A program made the translations under genes and the position numbers. Below are positions 41,134 to 49,738 of a stretch of 64,000 nucleotides of DNA, in pieces. The stretch spans positions 62,001 through 126,000 of the forward strand of contig CAKTXA010000002.1 in NCBI GenBank assembly GCA_934631005.1. Reading direction: 5' to 3'. The stretch comes from an uncultured Oscillospiraceae bacterium. Its GTDB lineage: Bacteria; Bacillota; Clostridia; Oscillospirales; Oscillospiraceae. Under the pieces are notes generated by a model that saw only the letters and a program-made list of their open reading frames with translations, was not told the DNA's origin and ran no database searches. How positions within the stretch are numbered: position 1 is the stretch's first letter; every line of letters starts with the position of its first letter.

Positions 41134-42321
41134 TTATCCTTTCCGACTCAAAAAGTCATAGGCCGCCAGACTGTCATGGCAGACGGTCTGCCCCTTGGCG
41201 CGCAGCTGCTCCATCGTCATGGAAAGCCCCAGCAGCACCGCCTCGTCCAGAGAGCGCTCCAGCGCGGCGCGCAGGCGCTCCACACCCGGAAAATCGCGCG
41301 TCGGCTCGGCATAATCGGCGATGTACAGGATCTTTTCCATCACGCGCATATCCGCGCGCCCCGTCGTGTGCCAGCGGATGGCGCTTACGACCGGCTCACA
41401 CTCGCCAAACACATTCCGTGCCACCGCCGCGCCGGTGATGGCGTGCAAGAGCTTGGGATTCTCGCGCTCCTCGGGCGTGAGCGGGATCGCGTAGCGCTCG
41501 CACAGCGCCAGCTGCTCCGGCGCGCGCAGGGCCTTGGTCACATCGTGCAAAATGCCCGCCCGGGCGCACAGCGCGGCGTCCGCGCCGTACCGCTCACCGA
41601 GCGTTTTGGCAAGCTCGCTCGTGCCGATGGCGTGCGGCACGCGCTTTTCATCGTGCAAGGCAAGGCTCTGCGCACGCAGCGCGTCATAGCCCAGCCCGCG
41701 GCGCTCGGCCGCCGTGCCGTAAAGGCCGTTTTCGCGGATATACGCCAGCACGTCCGGCGGCAGATACCGCTCCGCGCAGTCAAACGCCAGCATCCGCCGC
41801 ACCGTGGTGGACGACAGCTCCAGCGCGTCATTCTCCGCCATCACGACCTGCGCGCCCTTTGCTGTCAGCCGCGCGGTCTGCTCCGCGAGCTGCTGCCGAA
41901 GCGCTTCGTCGGTCGCCCGGCGGTGCATACACACGATCTGCGCCATGCGCGCGATCTCGTCCGGCCCGCGCCAGCGCTCAAAGGAGAGGAACATATCCGT
42001 CCCCATCAGAAGCAGCAGCTCGTCCTTGGGATATTGTGCCTGAAGTTCACGCAAAGTATCCACGGTGTAGCTTTTTCCGCTGCGCCGCAGCTCGATGTCG
42101 CTGACCTCGGTGCGCGGGATGCTGTCTGCCGCAAGGCGCACCATCTCATAGCGCTGCCGCGCCGAGGGCGAGTCCGGCGCAAGCGCCTTGTGCGGCGGCG
42201 CCGCGTCCGGCACCAGCAGCAGCCGGTCCAGAGCGAGCCGCTCCACGCACTCCTGCGCCGCCCGGATGTGTCCGTTATGCGGCGGATTGAAGCTGCCGCC
42301 GAAAATACCGATGCGTGCCAT
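41134..42321 (-). CDS. nadD: Fused nicotinate-mononucleotide adenylyltransferase / YqeK HD-domain Ap4A hydrolase
   Basis: 395 residues in two parts. Residues 1-200 are NadD: the GGSFNPPHNGHI nucleotide-binding motif and ISSTTVR-like LSSTTVRRML transfer an adenylyl group to NaMN for NAD synthesis. Residues ~208-395 are the YqeK HD domain: RVPHAIGTSELA, ILHDVTKAL with the HD pair, IRWHTTGRADM and the YIADYAEPTRDFPG pattern, expected to split diadenosine tetraphosphate. In B. subtilis these are adjacent separate genes. ATG 42321 follows GGGAGG. The LCP gene follows after 12 bp. Confidence 0.95.
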   Translation of the reverse strand: MARIGIFGGSFNPPHNGHIRAAQECVERLALDRLLLVPDAAPPHKALAPDSPSARQRYEMVRLAADSIPRTEVSDIELRRSGKSYTVDTLRELQAQYPKDELLLLMGTDMFLSFERWRGPDEIARMAQIVCMHRRATDEALRQQLAEQTARLTAKGAQVVMAENDALELSSTTVRRMLAFDCAERYLPPDVLAYIRENGLYGTAAERRGLGYDALRAQSLALHDEKRVPHAIGTSELAKTLGERYGADAALCARAGILHDVTKALRAPEQLALCERYAIPLTPEERENPKLLHAITGAAVARNVFGECEPVVSAIRWHTTGRADMRVMEKILYIADYAEPTRDFPGVERLRAALERSLDEAVLLGLSMTMEQLRAKGQTVCHDSLAAYDFLSRKG

Positions 42322-42347
42322 ACGCCGCCCTCCCGTCTCGTTTTTGC

Positions 42348-42800
42348 TTACTTCTGCTCGCGTTCCTTCCTGCGCTCGATCGCCGCCTGCACGGCCGCGT
42401 CGTGGAAGTATTTCTGCCGGCGCTCCTTTTCCGCCTTCGCGGCCTTGCGGCGCGTGCGGATGCCGGTCTTGACCGGGTTCACCTTTTTGACGGCAGCCTT
42501 TTTGGCGCTCTCCGCAGCCTTTTTCTGCTGCGCCAGCTTTTCAGACCTCCGCCAGATCACGAATTTCGACCCCACGACCTGAATGCCCTCCGCGCCGAGC
42601 GCCTCGCACAGCGCGTCGCACGCCTCGCGCGCCGACAAAAGCGACGCCTCCAGCACGCGGCCCTTGACCAGCTCGCGCGCATCCAGCTGGCGCGCGGCTT
42701 CGTCCACAAGCGTTTCCGAAACGCCGCCCTTGCCCACGATGAGCGTGGTGTCGAGCGTATTGGCCTGTGCGCGCAGCTCCGCGCGTTCTTTACTCGTCAT
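42348..42800 (-). CDS. yhbY: YhbY/CRS1-YhbY RNA-binding protein with extended basic tail
   Basis: 150 residues. The first ~97 form the CRM domain (MTSKERAELRAQANTL, VGKGGVSETLVDE, GSKFVIWRRS), which binds pre-50S RNA. A ~50-residue Lys/Ala/Arg-rich extension (AAVKKVNPVKTGIRTRRKAAKAEK in part) is longer than in standard YhbY. It starts at ATG 42800 inside the end of rdgB (11-bp overlap), so translation is coupled. A role in ribosome assembly fits the nearby rsfS and rnc genes. Confidence 0.92.
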   Translation of the reverse strand: MTSKERAELRAQANTLDTTLIVGKGGVSETLVDEAARQLDARELVKGRVLEASLLSAREACDALCEALGAEGIQVVGSKFVIWRRSEKLAQQKKAAESAKKAAVKKVNPVKTGIRTRRKAAKAEKERRQKYFHDAAVQAAIERRKEREQK

Positions 42801-43389
42801 GTCCGTTCTCCTCACGATAAATTCTGCAAAACTCCCGCAGCGCGCGGCCGCGGTGCGAAATGCGGTTCTTTTCCTCCCCGGCAAGCTCGGCAAACGTCTT
42901 GCCGAACTCCGGCAGGTAAAATACCGGGTCATAGCCAAAGCCGCCCTCGCCGCGCGGCGCGCGGAGGATGACGCCCGGGCACACGCCCTGCACGGCGATC
43001 TTCCGCCCGTCGGGCAGCAGACACGTCACCGCGCACACGAACTGCGCCGTGCGCGCTTCCTCCGGCACGTCCTTCATATTTTCCAGCAGCAGCGCGATGC
43101 GCTCCGCGTCGGTGTGCAGCCCGCCGTAGCGCGCGGAGTACACCCCCGGCGCGCCGTCCAGCGCGTCCACCATCAGGCCCGAATCGTCCGCCACGGTCGC
43201 AAGGCCGGTCGCGTCAAAGACCGCCTGCGCCTTGAGAAGCGAGTTTTCGGCAAACGTCGTGCCGGTCTCCTCGACCTCCACATTGACGCCCGCGTCGCGC
43301 TCCAGCATGACCTCCATGCCGAGCGCGCCGAGGATGTTCTGCATCTCCTCCAGCTTATGCCGGTTCTGACTTGCAAGCACGACCTTCAT
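42790..43389 (-). CDS. rdgB: XTP/dITP diphosphatase (RdgB/HAM1)
   Basis: A 199-residue house-cleaning pyrophosphatase that removes deaminated purine nucleotides. VLASQNRHKLEEM is the start motif, VADDSGLMVDAL holds the catalytic Asp, PGVYSARYGG and GGFGYDPVFYLPE form the base pocket, and RISHRGRAL ends the domain. It overlaps ftsY by 4 bases upstream and yhbY by 11 downstream. Length is standard. Confidence 0.97.
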   Translation of the reverse strand: MKVVLASQNRHKLEEMQNILGALGMEVMLERDAGVNVEVEETGTTFAENSLLKAQAVFDATGLATVADDSGLMVDALDGAPGVYSARYGGLHTDAERIALLLENMKDVPEEARTAQFVCAVTCLLPDGRKIAVQGVCPGVILRAPRGEGGFGYDPVFYLPEFGKTFAELAGEEKNRISHRGRALREFCRIYREENGHDE

Positions 43390-44276
43390 ACCAGCGCCTC
43401 CACGAATGCCGCCGGGTCAAAGGGCATCAGATCGTCCATCTGCTCGCCCACGCCGACGTATTTGACCGGGATCTGCAAGCTGTTCGCCACGGCGATGACG
43501 ATGCCGCCCTTGGCCGTGCCGTCGAGCTTTGTCAGCACGATGCCGGTCACACCGGCGATCTGCTGGAACTCTCTGGCCTGAATGAGGCCGTTCTGGCCCG
43601 TCGTGGCGTCGAGCACCAGCAGCACCTCTTTCGACGCCTGCGGCAGCTCGCGGTCGAGGATGCGCGAGATTTTGCCCAGCTCGTTCATCAGGTTCTGCTT
43701 GTTGTGAAGCCGGCCCGCCGTGTCGCACAAAATGACGTCCGCGCCGCGCGCCTTGGCCGCCGCCACGGCGTCAAACACGACCGACGCCGGGTCGGCGCCC
43801 TCACCCTGCCGGATGATGTCGGCATGCGCGCGCTCGGCCCAGACGGACAGCTGATCCGCCGCCGCCGCGCGGAACGTATCGCCCGCGCACAGCAGCACCT
43901 TTTTGCCCTGCGTGCGCAGGTGGTTTGCGATCTTGCCGATGCTGGTCGTCTTGCCCACGCCGTTGACGCCGATGACGAGCACGACCGACGGCTTCGTCGC
44001 GATGTCAAGCGCGCTGCTGCCCACATTCAGCATCTGCGTGAGGATCTCGCGCAGCGCGCCGCGCGCTTCCTCCGCGGTTTTCAGCCTGCGCTCGCGCGCC
44101 GCGGCGCGCAGGCCGTCGATCGCCTGCTGCGTGGCGTCCATGCCGACGTCCGCCAGGATCAGGCGCTCTTCGAGCTCGTCGTAAAAGTCGTCGTCCAGCT
44201 CCGAAGCGGTAAAAACACTGCCGATGGAGCTCGCCGTGCGGCTGAGTCCCTGTTTGATCTTTTCAAAAAAGCCCAT
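43386..44276 (-). CDS. ftsY: Signal recognition particle receptor FtsY
   Basis: A 296-residue SRP GTPase that docks ribosome-SRP complexes at the membrane. The N domain (MGFFEKIKQGLSRT) lacks the long acidic A domain of E. coli. The G domain shows GVNGVGKTTS, DTFRAAAADQL, DTAGRLHNKQNLM (G3) and TKLDGTAKGG. It follows smc after 23 bp with a GGGGGA site, the usual Firmicute order rnc-smc-ftsY. Confidence 0.98.
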   Translation of the reverse strand: MGFFEKIKQGLSRTASSIGSVFTASELDDDFYDELEERLILADVGMDATQQAIDGLRAAARERRLKTAEEARGALREILTQMLNVGSSALDIATKPSVVLVIGVNGVGKTTSIGKIANHLRTQGKKVLLCAGDTFRAAAADQLSVWAERAHADIIRQGEGADPASVVFDAVAAAKARGADVILCDTAGRLHNKQNLMNELGKISRILDRELPQASKEVLLVLDATTGQNGLIQAREFQQIAGVTGIVLTKLDGTAKGGIVIAVANSLQIPVKYVGVGEQMDDLMPFDPAAFVEALV

Positions 44277-44299
44277 ATCGTAATTCCCCCGTTGGCCTG

Positions 44300-47200
44300 T
44301 TAGTTTGTGATGCCAAGCTGCTTTTCGATCTCATCCAGCCGGATGTGCAAAATCTTCGAGATGCCCTGCTCCTGCATGGTCACGCCGTAGAGCATATCGG
44401 CGGCCTCCATCGTGCCGCGCCGGTGCGTGATGACGATGAACTGCGTCTTTTCGCAGAGGTTGCGCAGATAGAGCGCGAAGCGCTCCACGTTGCGGTCATC
44501 CAGCGCGGCGTCGATCTCGTCCAGCATACAGAACGGTGTGGGCCGTACCTTTAAGATCGCGAAATACAGCGCGATGGCGACGAACGCCTTCTCACCGCCG
44601 GAGAGCAGCGTGATCGTTTTCAGCTGCTTTCCGGGCGGCTGGACGCGGATCTCGATGCCGCACTCGAGCGGCTGCGCCGGATCCTCCAGCAGCAGTTCAC
44701 CCTTGCCGCCGCCGAACATCTCGGTAAACGTCTTGCCAAAATACTCGTTGATGCGCCCGAATTCCCGGATGAAGATCTCCGTCATCTCGCCGGTGATGTC
44801 GCGGATGATGGTCTCCAGCTCCGCGCGGGCGTGCAGCACGTCGTCGCGCTGGCCGGTGAGGTATTCATAGCGCTCGTTCACGCGCGCGTACTCGTCGATC
44901 GCGCCGAGGTTCGGCGTGCCAAGCGCCGAGATCTTCCGCCGCAGCTCCGTGATGCGCTTGTTGGCGCTGGCGGTGCTTTCGATCTCGATGCGCTGCTCCG
45001 CCGCCGTGGTCGGCGTCAGCTCGTAGGTATCCCAAAGCCGGTCGATGAGCTGCTTTTCCTCCAGCTCGCTCGTGGCCTTTTTCTGCTCCAGTCGGGCCGA
45101 TTCGCGCTCCATCTGCAAAATGGTCTGGTTTTTCTCCTGCGCGTCCTTCTCGGTCCGGTTTCGTTTGGCTTCAATGGCGGCGCGCGCTTCGGCGGCCTCC
45201 TTCAGCGCCTCGCGGCGCTGCTGCGTCTGCTCGTCCAGCCGCGTGATCTCCTGCTTCTGCGCTTCAAGCTGCGCGCTCAGGTCCGCGATCTGCCGCTCAT
45301 AGTCTGCAAGCAGCGCTTCTTTCTGCGTGCGGTCGCCCTGCATTGCGTCGCGCAGGGCGGCGAGCTGGGTGATCTGCTCCTGCGCACTCTGCTGCTCCGC
45401 CTGCCGGGACGCGGCGTCCATCCGCAGCGACGCGATGCGCTCGGCAAGCGCACTTCCCTGCTCGGAAAGCTCCGTCTGCCCCTGCTCCAAAACGGCGATC
45501 TCGGCCGCGAGCGCGTCCGCCTGCCGCTGCGCGTCGGCGCGGAGAGACTCGAGCGTCTCCTGCTTTGCGGCGTCGGCACTGCTGCGGCCGGACAGGCGCG
45601 CAAGCTCTGCCTCATACCCCTCCAGATTCTCGCGCAGTGCGTCCGCCAGCGCGCGCACCTGCTTTTCCTCCTCGGTGCGGCGCAGCGCCTCATCCTCCGC
45701 CTCGCGGAGCTGGCCCTGCACGGTCTTGAGTTCAAATTCCGTCTTTGCCGCCGCGCTGGACGCCTGCTCCAGCTGCGCGGCAAGCTCCGTTTGTTTGCCG
45801 GTGAGCTGCTCGATGCTCCGCTGCAAGGCGCTTATCTGATTGGCGCGGGACAAAACGCCCGCACTGCGGGACGCCGAGCCACCCGTCATGCTGCCGCCGG
45901 GGTTCAGCACCTGCCCGTCCAGCGTGACGATCTTCGTGCGGCTGCCCGTGGCGCGCGCCATGGCCACCGCGTCGTCCAGCGTCCTGGCAATGACCGTTCT
46001 GCCGAGCAGATACTCAGCAAGCTCGCGGTATTTTGCGTCCGTCTGCACCAGCTCCGACGCCACGCCCACATAGCCCCGCTGCGCGGAGAACTCCCCCGCC
46101 GCGATGCGCTTTGCACTGATGGCGCGCAGCGGCACGAACGTCGCCCGCCCGGCGTCCATGCGCTTGAGCAGCCGGATGCCGGTCTTGCCGTCGTCGTCCG
46201 TGTCCACCACGATGTTCTGCATCGCCGCGCCGAGCGCGGTCTCGATGGCGGTGGTATAGTCGTCGTCCGTGCGCAGAAGGGCCGACACCGGCCCGTGCAC
46301 GCCGCGCAGCACCCCGCGCGCTGCCTCCTGCATCACGGTCTTGACAGCCTTGGAAAAGCCCTCATAATCGCGCTCCATCTCGCGCAGCATCCGCTGCCGC
46401 GAGCGGGCGGTGTCCAGCTCCACCTGCACAGAGGAAGCCTGCTTCTGCAGCCCCTCCCGCCGGTCTGTCTGCGTTTTCAGCCGCAGCGCATAGCCGGAGA
46501 TGGTGTTTCGGCAGGATGTCACATTCTCCTGCGCCTCCGAAAGCGCCTTGCGGCACGCCGTGAGCTGCCGCGCAACATCGTCCTGCCGCGTGACCGCCGC
46601 CGCGTGATCGTCCTCCAGCGCCCGGCGGCGCTCCGCGACCTCGTCCATCGACGCGCGCGCCGCGGCGAGCTGCGCGTCATGCTGCGCGACCTCGCTCTGC
46701 AAAAGCGACTGCCGCGCCCGGCGCTCGAGCAGCTTGTCCGCCGCCGCGCCGGTGGAATCGGCGAGCTTTTTACTCTCATTCATCGCGTCCGTGAGCGACG
46801 CGTCCAGCGCCGCCAGCTCCTGCGCGAGCTGCGTCAGCCGCGCCTGCTGCTGGGCGATATTTTCTAAAATGCCGCCGCTGCGCCCCGCCTGCTCCGACAG
46901 CTCCGCGCGGACGCGGGCGATATTCTCCTGCCGGTTGTCGATGCCCGCCTGCAAAACGGACAGCTCAGCCTCGGCCTTCTGCTTTTCCTGCTCGGAGGCG
47001 TTGATGGCCTCGTGCTTTTCCTCCAACAGCAGCGCCTGCCGGTTGAGCTCCAGCGACAGGTGCTCGGACGTGCTGTAGAGCGCGCTCAGCTCGCTGTGCG
47101 CCTGCTCCAGCACGAACGCCGCGGCGGCATAATCCTGCTCCGCCTTTTTGGCCGACGCCGACAGCTTTTCCAGGCTGTCGAGCCAGACGGTGATCTCAAA

Positions 47201-47872
47201 GCCCTTCAGTTCATCCCGCAGGACGAGATACTTTTTGGCCTTTTCCGCCTGCTCGCGCAGCGGCTCGACCTGCAATTCCAGCTCCGAAATTTTATCGCCG
47301 ATGCGCAGCAGATTATCCTCTGTGGACGCCAGCCGCCGCTCGGTCTCGGCCTTGCGGTAGCGGCACTTGGAGATGCCCGCCGCTTCTTCGAACACCTCGC
47401 GCCGGTCGGTGCTTTTGAGGGACAGGATCTCGTCGATCTTGCCCTGCCCGATGTTGGAGTAGCCCTCGCGGCCAAGGCCGGTGTCCATCAGCAGCTCGTG
47501 AATGTCGCGCAGGCGCGCGGATTCGCGGTTGATGTAGTATTCGCTCTCGCCGGAGCGATAATAGCGCCGGGTGATGCTCACCTCGGGCGTTTCGATGCGC
47601 AGCGCACCGTCCTGATTGTCGAGCACCAGCGTCGCCTCGGCAAAGCCGACCGGCGCGCGCTTCTGCGTGCCGCCGAAGATCACGTCCTCCATCTTGACGC
47701 CCCGCAGCGCGCGCGAGCTCTGCTCGCCCAGCACCCAGCTGATCGCGTCGGAGATATTGGATTTGCCGCTGCCGTTCGGGCCGACGATCGCGGTGATGTC
47801 GCTGCCGAATTGCAGGACGGTTTTGTCGGGGAACGACTTGAACCCCTGGATCTCGAGTGATTTCAGATACAC
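44300..47872 (-). CDS. smc: Chromosome segregation ATPase SMC
   Basis: A 1190-residue condensin. The N-terminal head has KSLEIQGFKSF and Walker A GPNGSGKSN. Coiled coils rich in Glu/Gln/Ala flank a hinge at roughly 510-680 (VHGPVSALLRTDDDY, GGSMTGG). The C-terminal head has signature LLSGGEKAFVAIAL and Walker B CMLDEIDAALD. It organises and separates chromosomes with ScpA/ScpB, not encoded here. The start is GTG 47872 behind GAGAGG. It has its own promoter after the rnc terminator. Confidence 0.98.
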   Translation of the reverse strand: MYLKSLEIQGFKSFPDKTVLQFGSDITAIVGPNGSGKSNISDAISWVLGEQSSRALRGVKMEDVIFGGTQKRAPVGFAEATLVLDNQDGALRIETPEVSITRRYYRSGESEYYINRESARLRDIHELLMDTGLGREGYSNIGQGKIDEILSLKSTDRREVFEEAAGISKCRYRKAETERRLASTEDNLLRIGDKISELELQVEPLREQAEKAKKYLVLRDELKGFEITVWLDSLEKLSASAKKAEQDYAAAAFVLEQAHSELSALYSTSEHLSLELNRQALLLEEKHEAINASEQEKQKAEAELSVLQAGIDNRQENIARVRAELSEQAGRSGGILENIAQQQARLTQLAQELAALDASLTDAMNESKKLADSTGAAADKLLERRARQSLLQSEVAQHDAQLAAARASMDEVAERRRALEDDHAAAVTRQDDVARQLTACRKALSEAQENVTSCRNTISGYALRLKTQTDRREGLQKQASSVQVELDTARSRQRMLREMERDYEGFSKAVKTVMQEAARGVLRGVHGPVSALLRTDDDYTTAIETALGAAMQNIVVDTDDDGKTGIRLLKRMDAGRATFVPLRAISAKRIAAGEFSAQRGYVGVASELVQTDAKYRELAEYLLGRTVIARTLDDAVAMARATGSRTKIVTLDGQVLNPGGSMTGGSASRSAGVLSRANQISALQRSIEQLTGKQTELAAQLEQASSAAAKTEFELKTVQGQLREAEDEALRRTEEEKQVRALADALRENLEGYEAELARLSGRSSADAAKQETLESLRADAQRQADALAAEIAVLEQGQTELSEQGSALAERIASLRMDAASRQAEQQSAQEQITQLAALRDAMQGDRTQKEALLADYERQIADLSAQLEAQKQEITRLDEQTQQRREALKEAAEARAAIEAKRNRTEKDAQEKNQTILQMERESARLEQKKATSELEEKQLIDRLWDTYELTPTTAAEQRIEIESTASANKRITELRRKISALGTPNLGAIDEYARVNERYEYLTGQRDDVLHARAELETIIRDITGEMTEIFIREFGRINEYFGKTFTEMFGGGKGELLLEDPAQPLECGIEIRVQPPGKQLKTITLLSGGEKAFVAIALYFAILKVRPTPFCMLDEIDAALDDRNVERFALYLRNLCEKTQFIVITHRRGTMEAADMLYGVTMQEQGISKILHIRLDEIEKQLGITN

Positions 47873-47905
47873 GCGGATACCTCTCCATTGTCAATAGTTC
47901 CGTAT

Positions 47906-47934
47906 ATTGTAGCAGTTTTCCGCAAAAATATCAA
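47906..47934 (-). promoter_or_regulatory. Promoter of the smc-ftsY-rdgB-yhbY-nadD/yqeK-LCP-rsfS unit
   Basis: Minus strand: TTGATA at 47929-47934, a 17-base spacer, then TACAAT at 47906-47911, about 30 bases before the GTG start of smc. Confidence 0.85.
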
Positions 47935-47965
47935 CCCGCCGCGGCCCCTATCTTCCAAAACGGCC

Positions 47966-47998
47966 AAAAAAAGAGCGCCTGCCGCATGGCAGACGCTC
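47966..47998 (-). terminator. Terminator after rnc
   Basis: An 11-bp stem with one G-U pair (47973-47983 with 47988-47998) followed on the minus strand by seven U residues. It separates the dprA-to-rnc unit from smc. Confidence 0.92.
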
Positions 47999-48004
47999 CA
48001 AAGC

Positions 48005-48691
48005 TTATAACGCTTCCGGGAACAGGGCAGCGATGGCCTTGTGGGCGGCGTCCTGCTCGGCGCGCTTTTTGCTGCTGCCGGCGCCCTTGCCGACGCAGCG
48101 GTCGTTCACGCAGACCTCCACCACGAACTGCTTGTCGTGATCCGGCCCGGACTCGCCGATGAGCTCATAGCGGATGACCTGATCCTTCTTCCGCTGCACC
48201 AGCTCCTGCAGCTCGGTCTTAAAATCGGTGATGAGCAGCTTGCCGCTCGGCTTTTCGCCGAGGATGAGCCGGTCGATGATGCCGCGCGCGGCGGCAAAGC
48301 CGCCGTCCATATACGCCGCGGCGATCACGGATTCCACCGCGTCCGACACGATGCTCGCCCGCTCGCGGCCGCCGCTCTGCTCCTCGCCGTGGCCCAGCAG
48401 CAGAAACTCACCCAGCCGGACGGTTTTGGCCTGCCGTGCCAGATTCGTCTCGCACACAAGGTCGGCGCGCATCCGCGTCAGCTCGCCCTCGGGCTTATGC
48501 GGGAAATTGCGGTAGAGATATTCCGCCACCACAAAGCCGAGGATGGAGTCGCCCAAAAATTCCAGACGCTCGTTGTCCACGATGCCCTGTGCGCGGTTTT
48601 CGTTGGCATAGGAGCTGTGCGTCAGCGCGTTTTTGAGCAGCTCCCGGTTCTGAAAGGTATAGCCCAGTCCGGCTTCAAGATCCTGATACAT
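48005..48691 (-). CDS. rnc: Ribonuclease III
   Basis: A 228-residue double-strand-specific RNase for rRNA maturation. The catalytic signature is NERLEFLGDSILG, the second acidic cluster is SDAVESVIAAAYMDGG, and a C-terminal dsRNA-binding domain ends in GSSKKRAEQDAAHKAI. Its start overlaps the end of plsX by 17 bp. In many Firmicutes fabD, fabG and acpP lie between plsX and rnc; they are absent here. Confidence 0.98.
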   Translation of the reverse strand: MYQDLEAGLGYTFQNRELLKNALTHSSYANENRAQGIVDNERLEFLGDSILGFVVAEYLYRNFPHKPEGELTRMRADLVCETNLARQAKTVRLGEFLLLGHGEEQSGGRERASIVSDAVESVIAAAYMDGGFAAARGIIDRLILGEKPSGKLLITDFKTELQELVQRKKDQVIRYELIGESGPDHDKQFVVEVCVNDRCVGKGAGSSKKRAEQDAAHKAIAALFPEAL

Positions 48692-49721
48692 GATCCAGCT
48701 CCTTTGGTACGGTCATTTTGTCGATATTCTGCGCGATGTCCTGCGCCACGCCGGACTCCACCGCCTCGGCGGCCTGCCGGATGGAATGGAACATCGCCAG
48801 CCGGTCGGACGAGCCGTGCGCCTTGACAACGGGCTTTGTGATGCCCAGCAGCAGCGTGCCGCCCGTCTCGCGGTAGTCGAGCATCGCCTTCATCTCGCCG
48901 ATGCCCTTTTTGCACACAAGGCCCGCGAGCTTCGTGGCAAGATTTCGCATAAAGATCTTTTTGACCATCGACGCCATAAACAGCGCCGTGCCCTCGATGC
49001 CCTTGAGCAGGACGTTGCCGGAGAAGCCGTCGGCCACCACAACATCCGCACCGCCAAGCGGCACGTCGCGCGCTTCGATGTTGCCCGCAAAGTTCAGATA
49101 CCCCGCGTCATTCGCCTTTTGCAGCAGTGCATACGTCTGCTTCTGCAGCGCGCCGCCCTTCGTATCCTCCGCGCCGATGTTCAGAAGCGCCACGCGCGGC
49201 CGCTCGATGGCAAGCGTCCGCTGTGCGTAGTAAGAGCCCATAAACGCGAACTGCAGCAAAAATTCCGGCGTACACTCGGCATTCGCGCCGCAGTCGATGA
49301 GCACCGTCCGTCCGCCCGTTTTTGTGGGGATGAGCGGCCCCATGGCCGCGCGGCGGATGCCGCGCACACGCTTGACGACCAGCGTCGCCGCCGACAGCAG
49401 CGCGCCCGTCGACCCCGCGCTCACGAACGCGTCGCCCTGCCCGTCCGCCAGCATCCGCAGGCCCACGACCATGGACGACTCCCGCCGGGTCTTTACGACC
49501 GTGGCCGGGTCGTCGTGCATATCCACAACGTCCTCCGCGTGCGCGATCTCCACGCCCTCCGGGAGCGTTTCGACCCCGTGGCGCTTCAGGCAGGCCAGGA
49601 TCTGCTCGCCCCGGCCGACCAGAACGACCTGCACACCGAGCTTTTCCGCCGCGTCCAGCGCGCCGAGCGCAGCGGCATCCGGCGCAAGGTCGCCGCCCAT
49701 TGCATCGACTACGATCCGCAT
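48675..49721 (-). CDS. plsX: Phosphate acyltransferase PlsX
   Basis: A 348-residue peripheral membrane enzyme making acyl-phosphate from acyl-ACP for phospholipid synthesis. Family motifs are VDAMGGDLAP at the start, DDPATVVKTRRESSMV, SAGSTGALLSAA, DCGANAECTPEFL and VADGFSGNVLLKGIEG. ATG 49721 follows GGGGGAG. It overlaps rnc by 17 bp and follows trmFO after 17 bp. Confidence 0.97.
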   Translation of the reverse strand: MRIVVDAMGGDLAPDAAALGALDAAEKLGVQVVLVGRGEQILACLKRHGVETLPEGVEIAHAEDVVDMHDDPATVVKTRRESSMVVGLRMLADGQGDAFVSAGSTGALLSAATLVVKRVRGIRRAAMGPLIPTKTGGRTVLIDCGANAECTPEFLLQFAFMGSYYAQRTLAIERPRVALLNIGAEDTKGGALQKQTYALLQKANDAGYLNFAGNIEARDVPLGGADVVVADGFSGNVLLKGIEGTALFMASMVKKIFMRNLATKLAGLVCKKGIGEMKAMLDYRETGGTLLLGITKPVVKAHGSSDRLAMFHSIRQAAEAVESGVAQDIAQNIDKMTVPKELDHVSGS

Positions 49722-49738
49722 AAAGCTCCCCCTTTTTG

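Noticed and set aside
39748..42582. A 944-codon plus-strand frame across the LCP, nadD/yqeK and yhbY genes
   Set aside because: It crosses three well-supported opposite-strand genes and their overlapping ribosome binding sites.
44831..46867. A 678-codon plus-strand frame inside smc
   Set aside because: It is antisense to the SMC coiled coil, low in complexity and without start signals.
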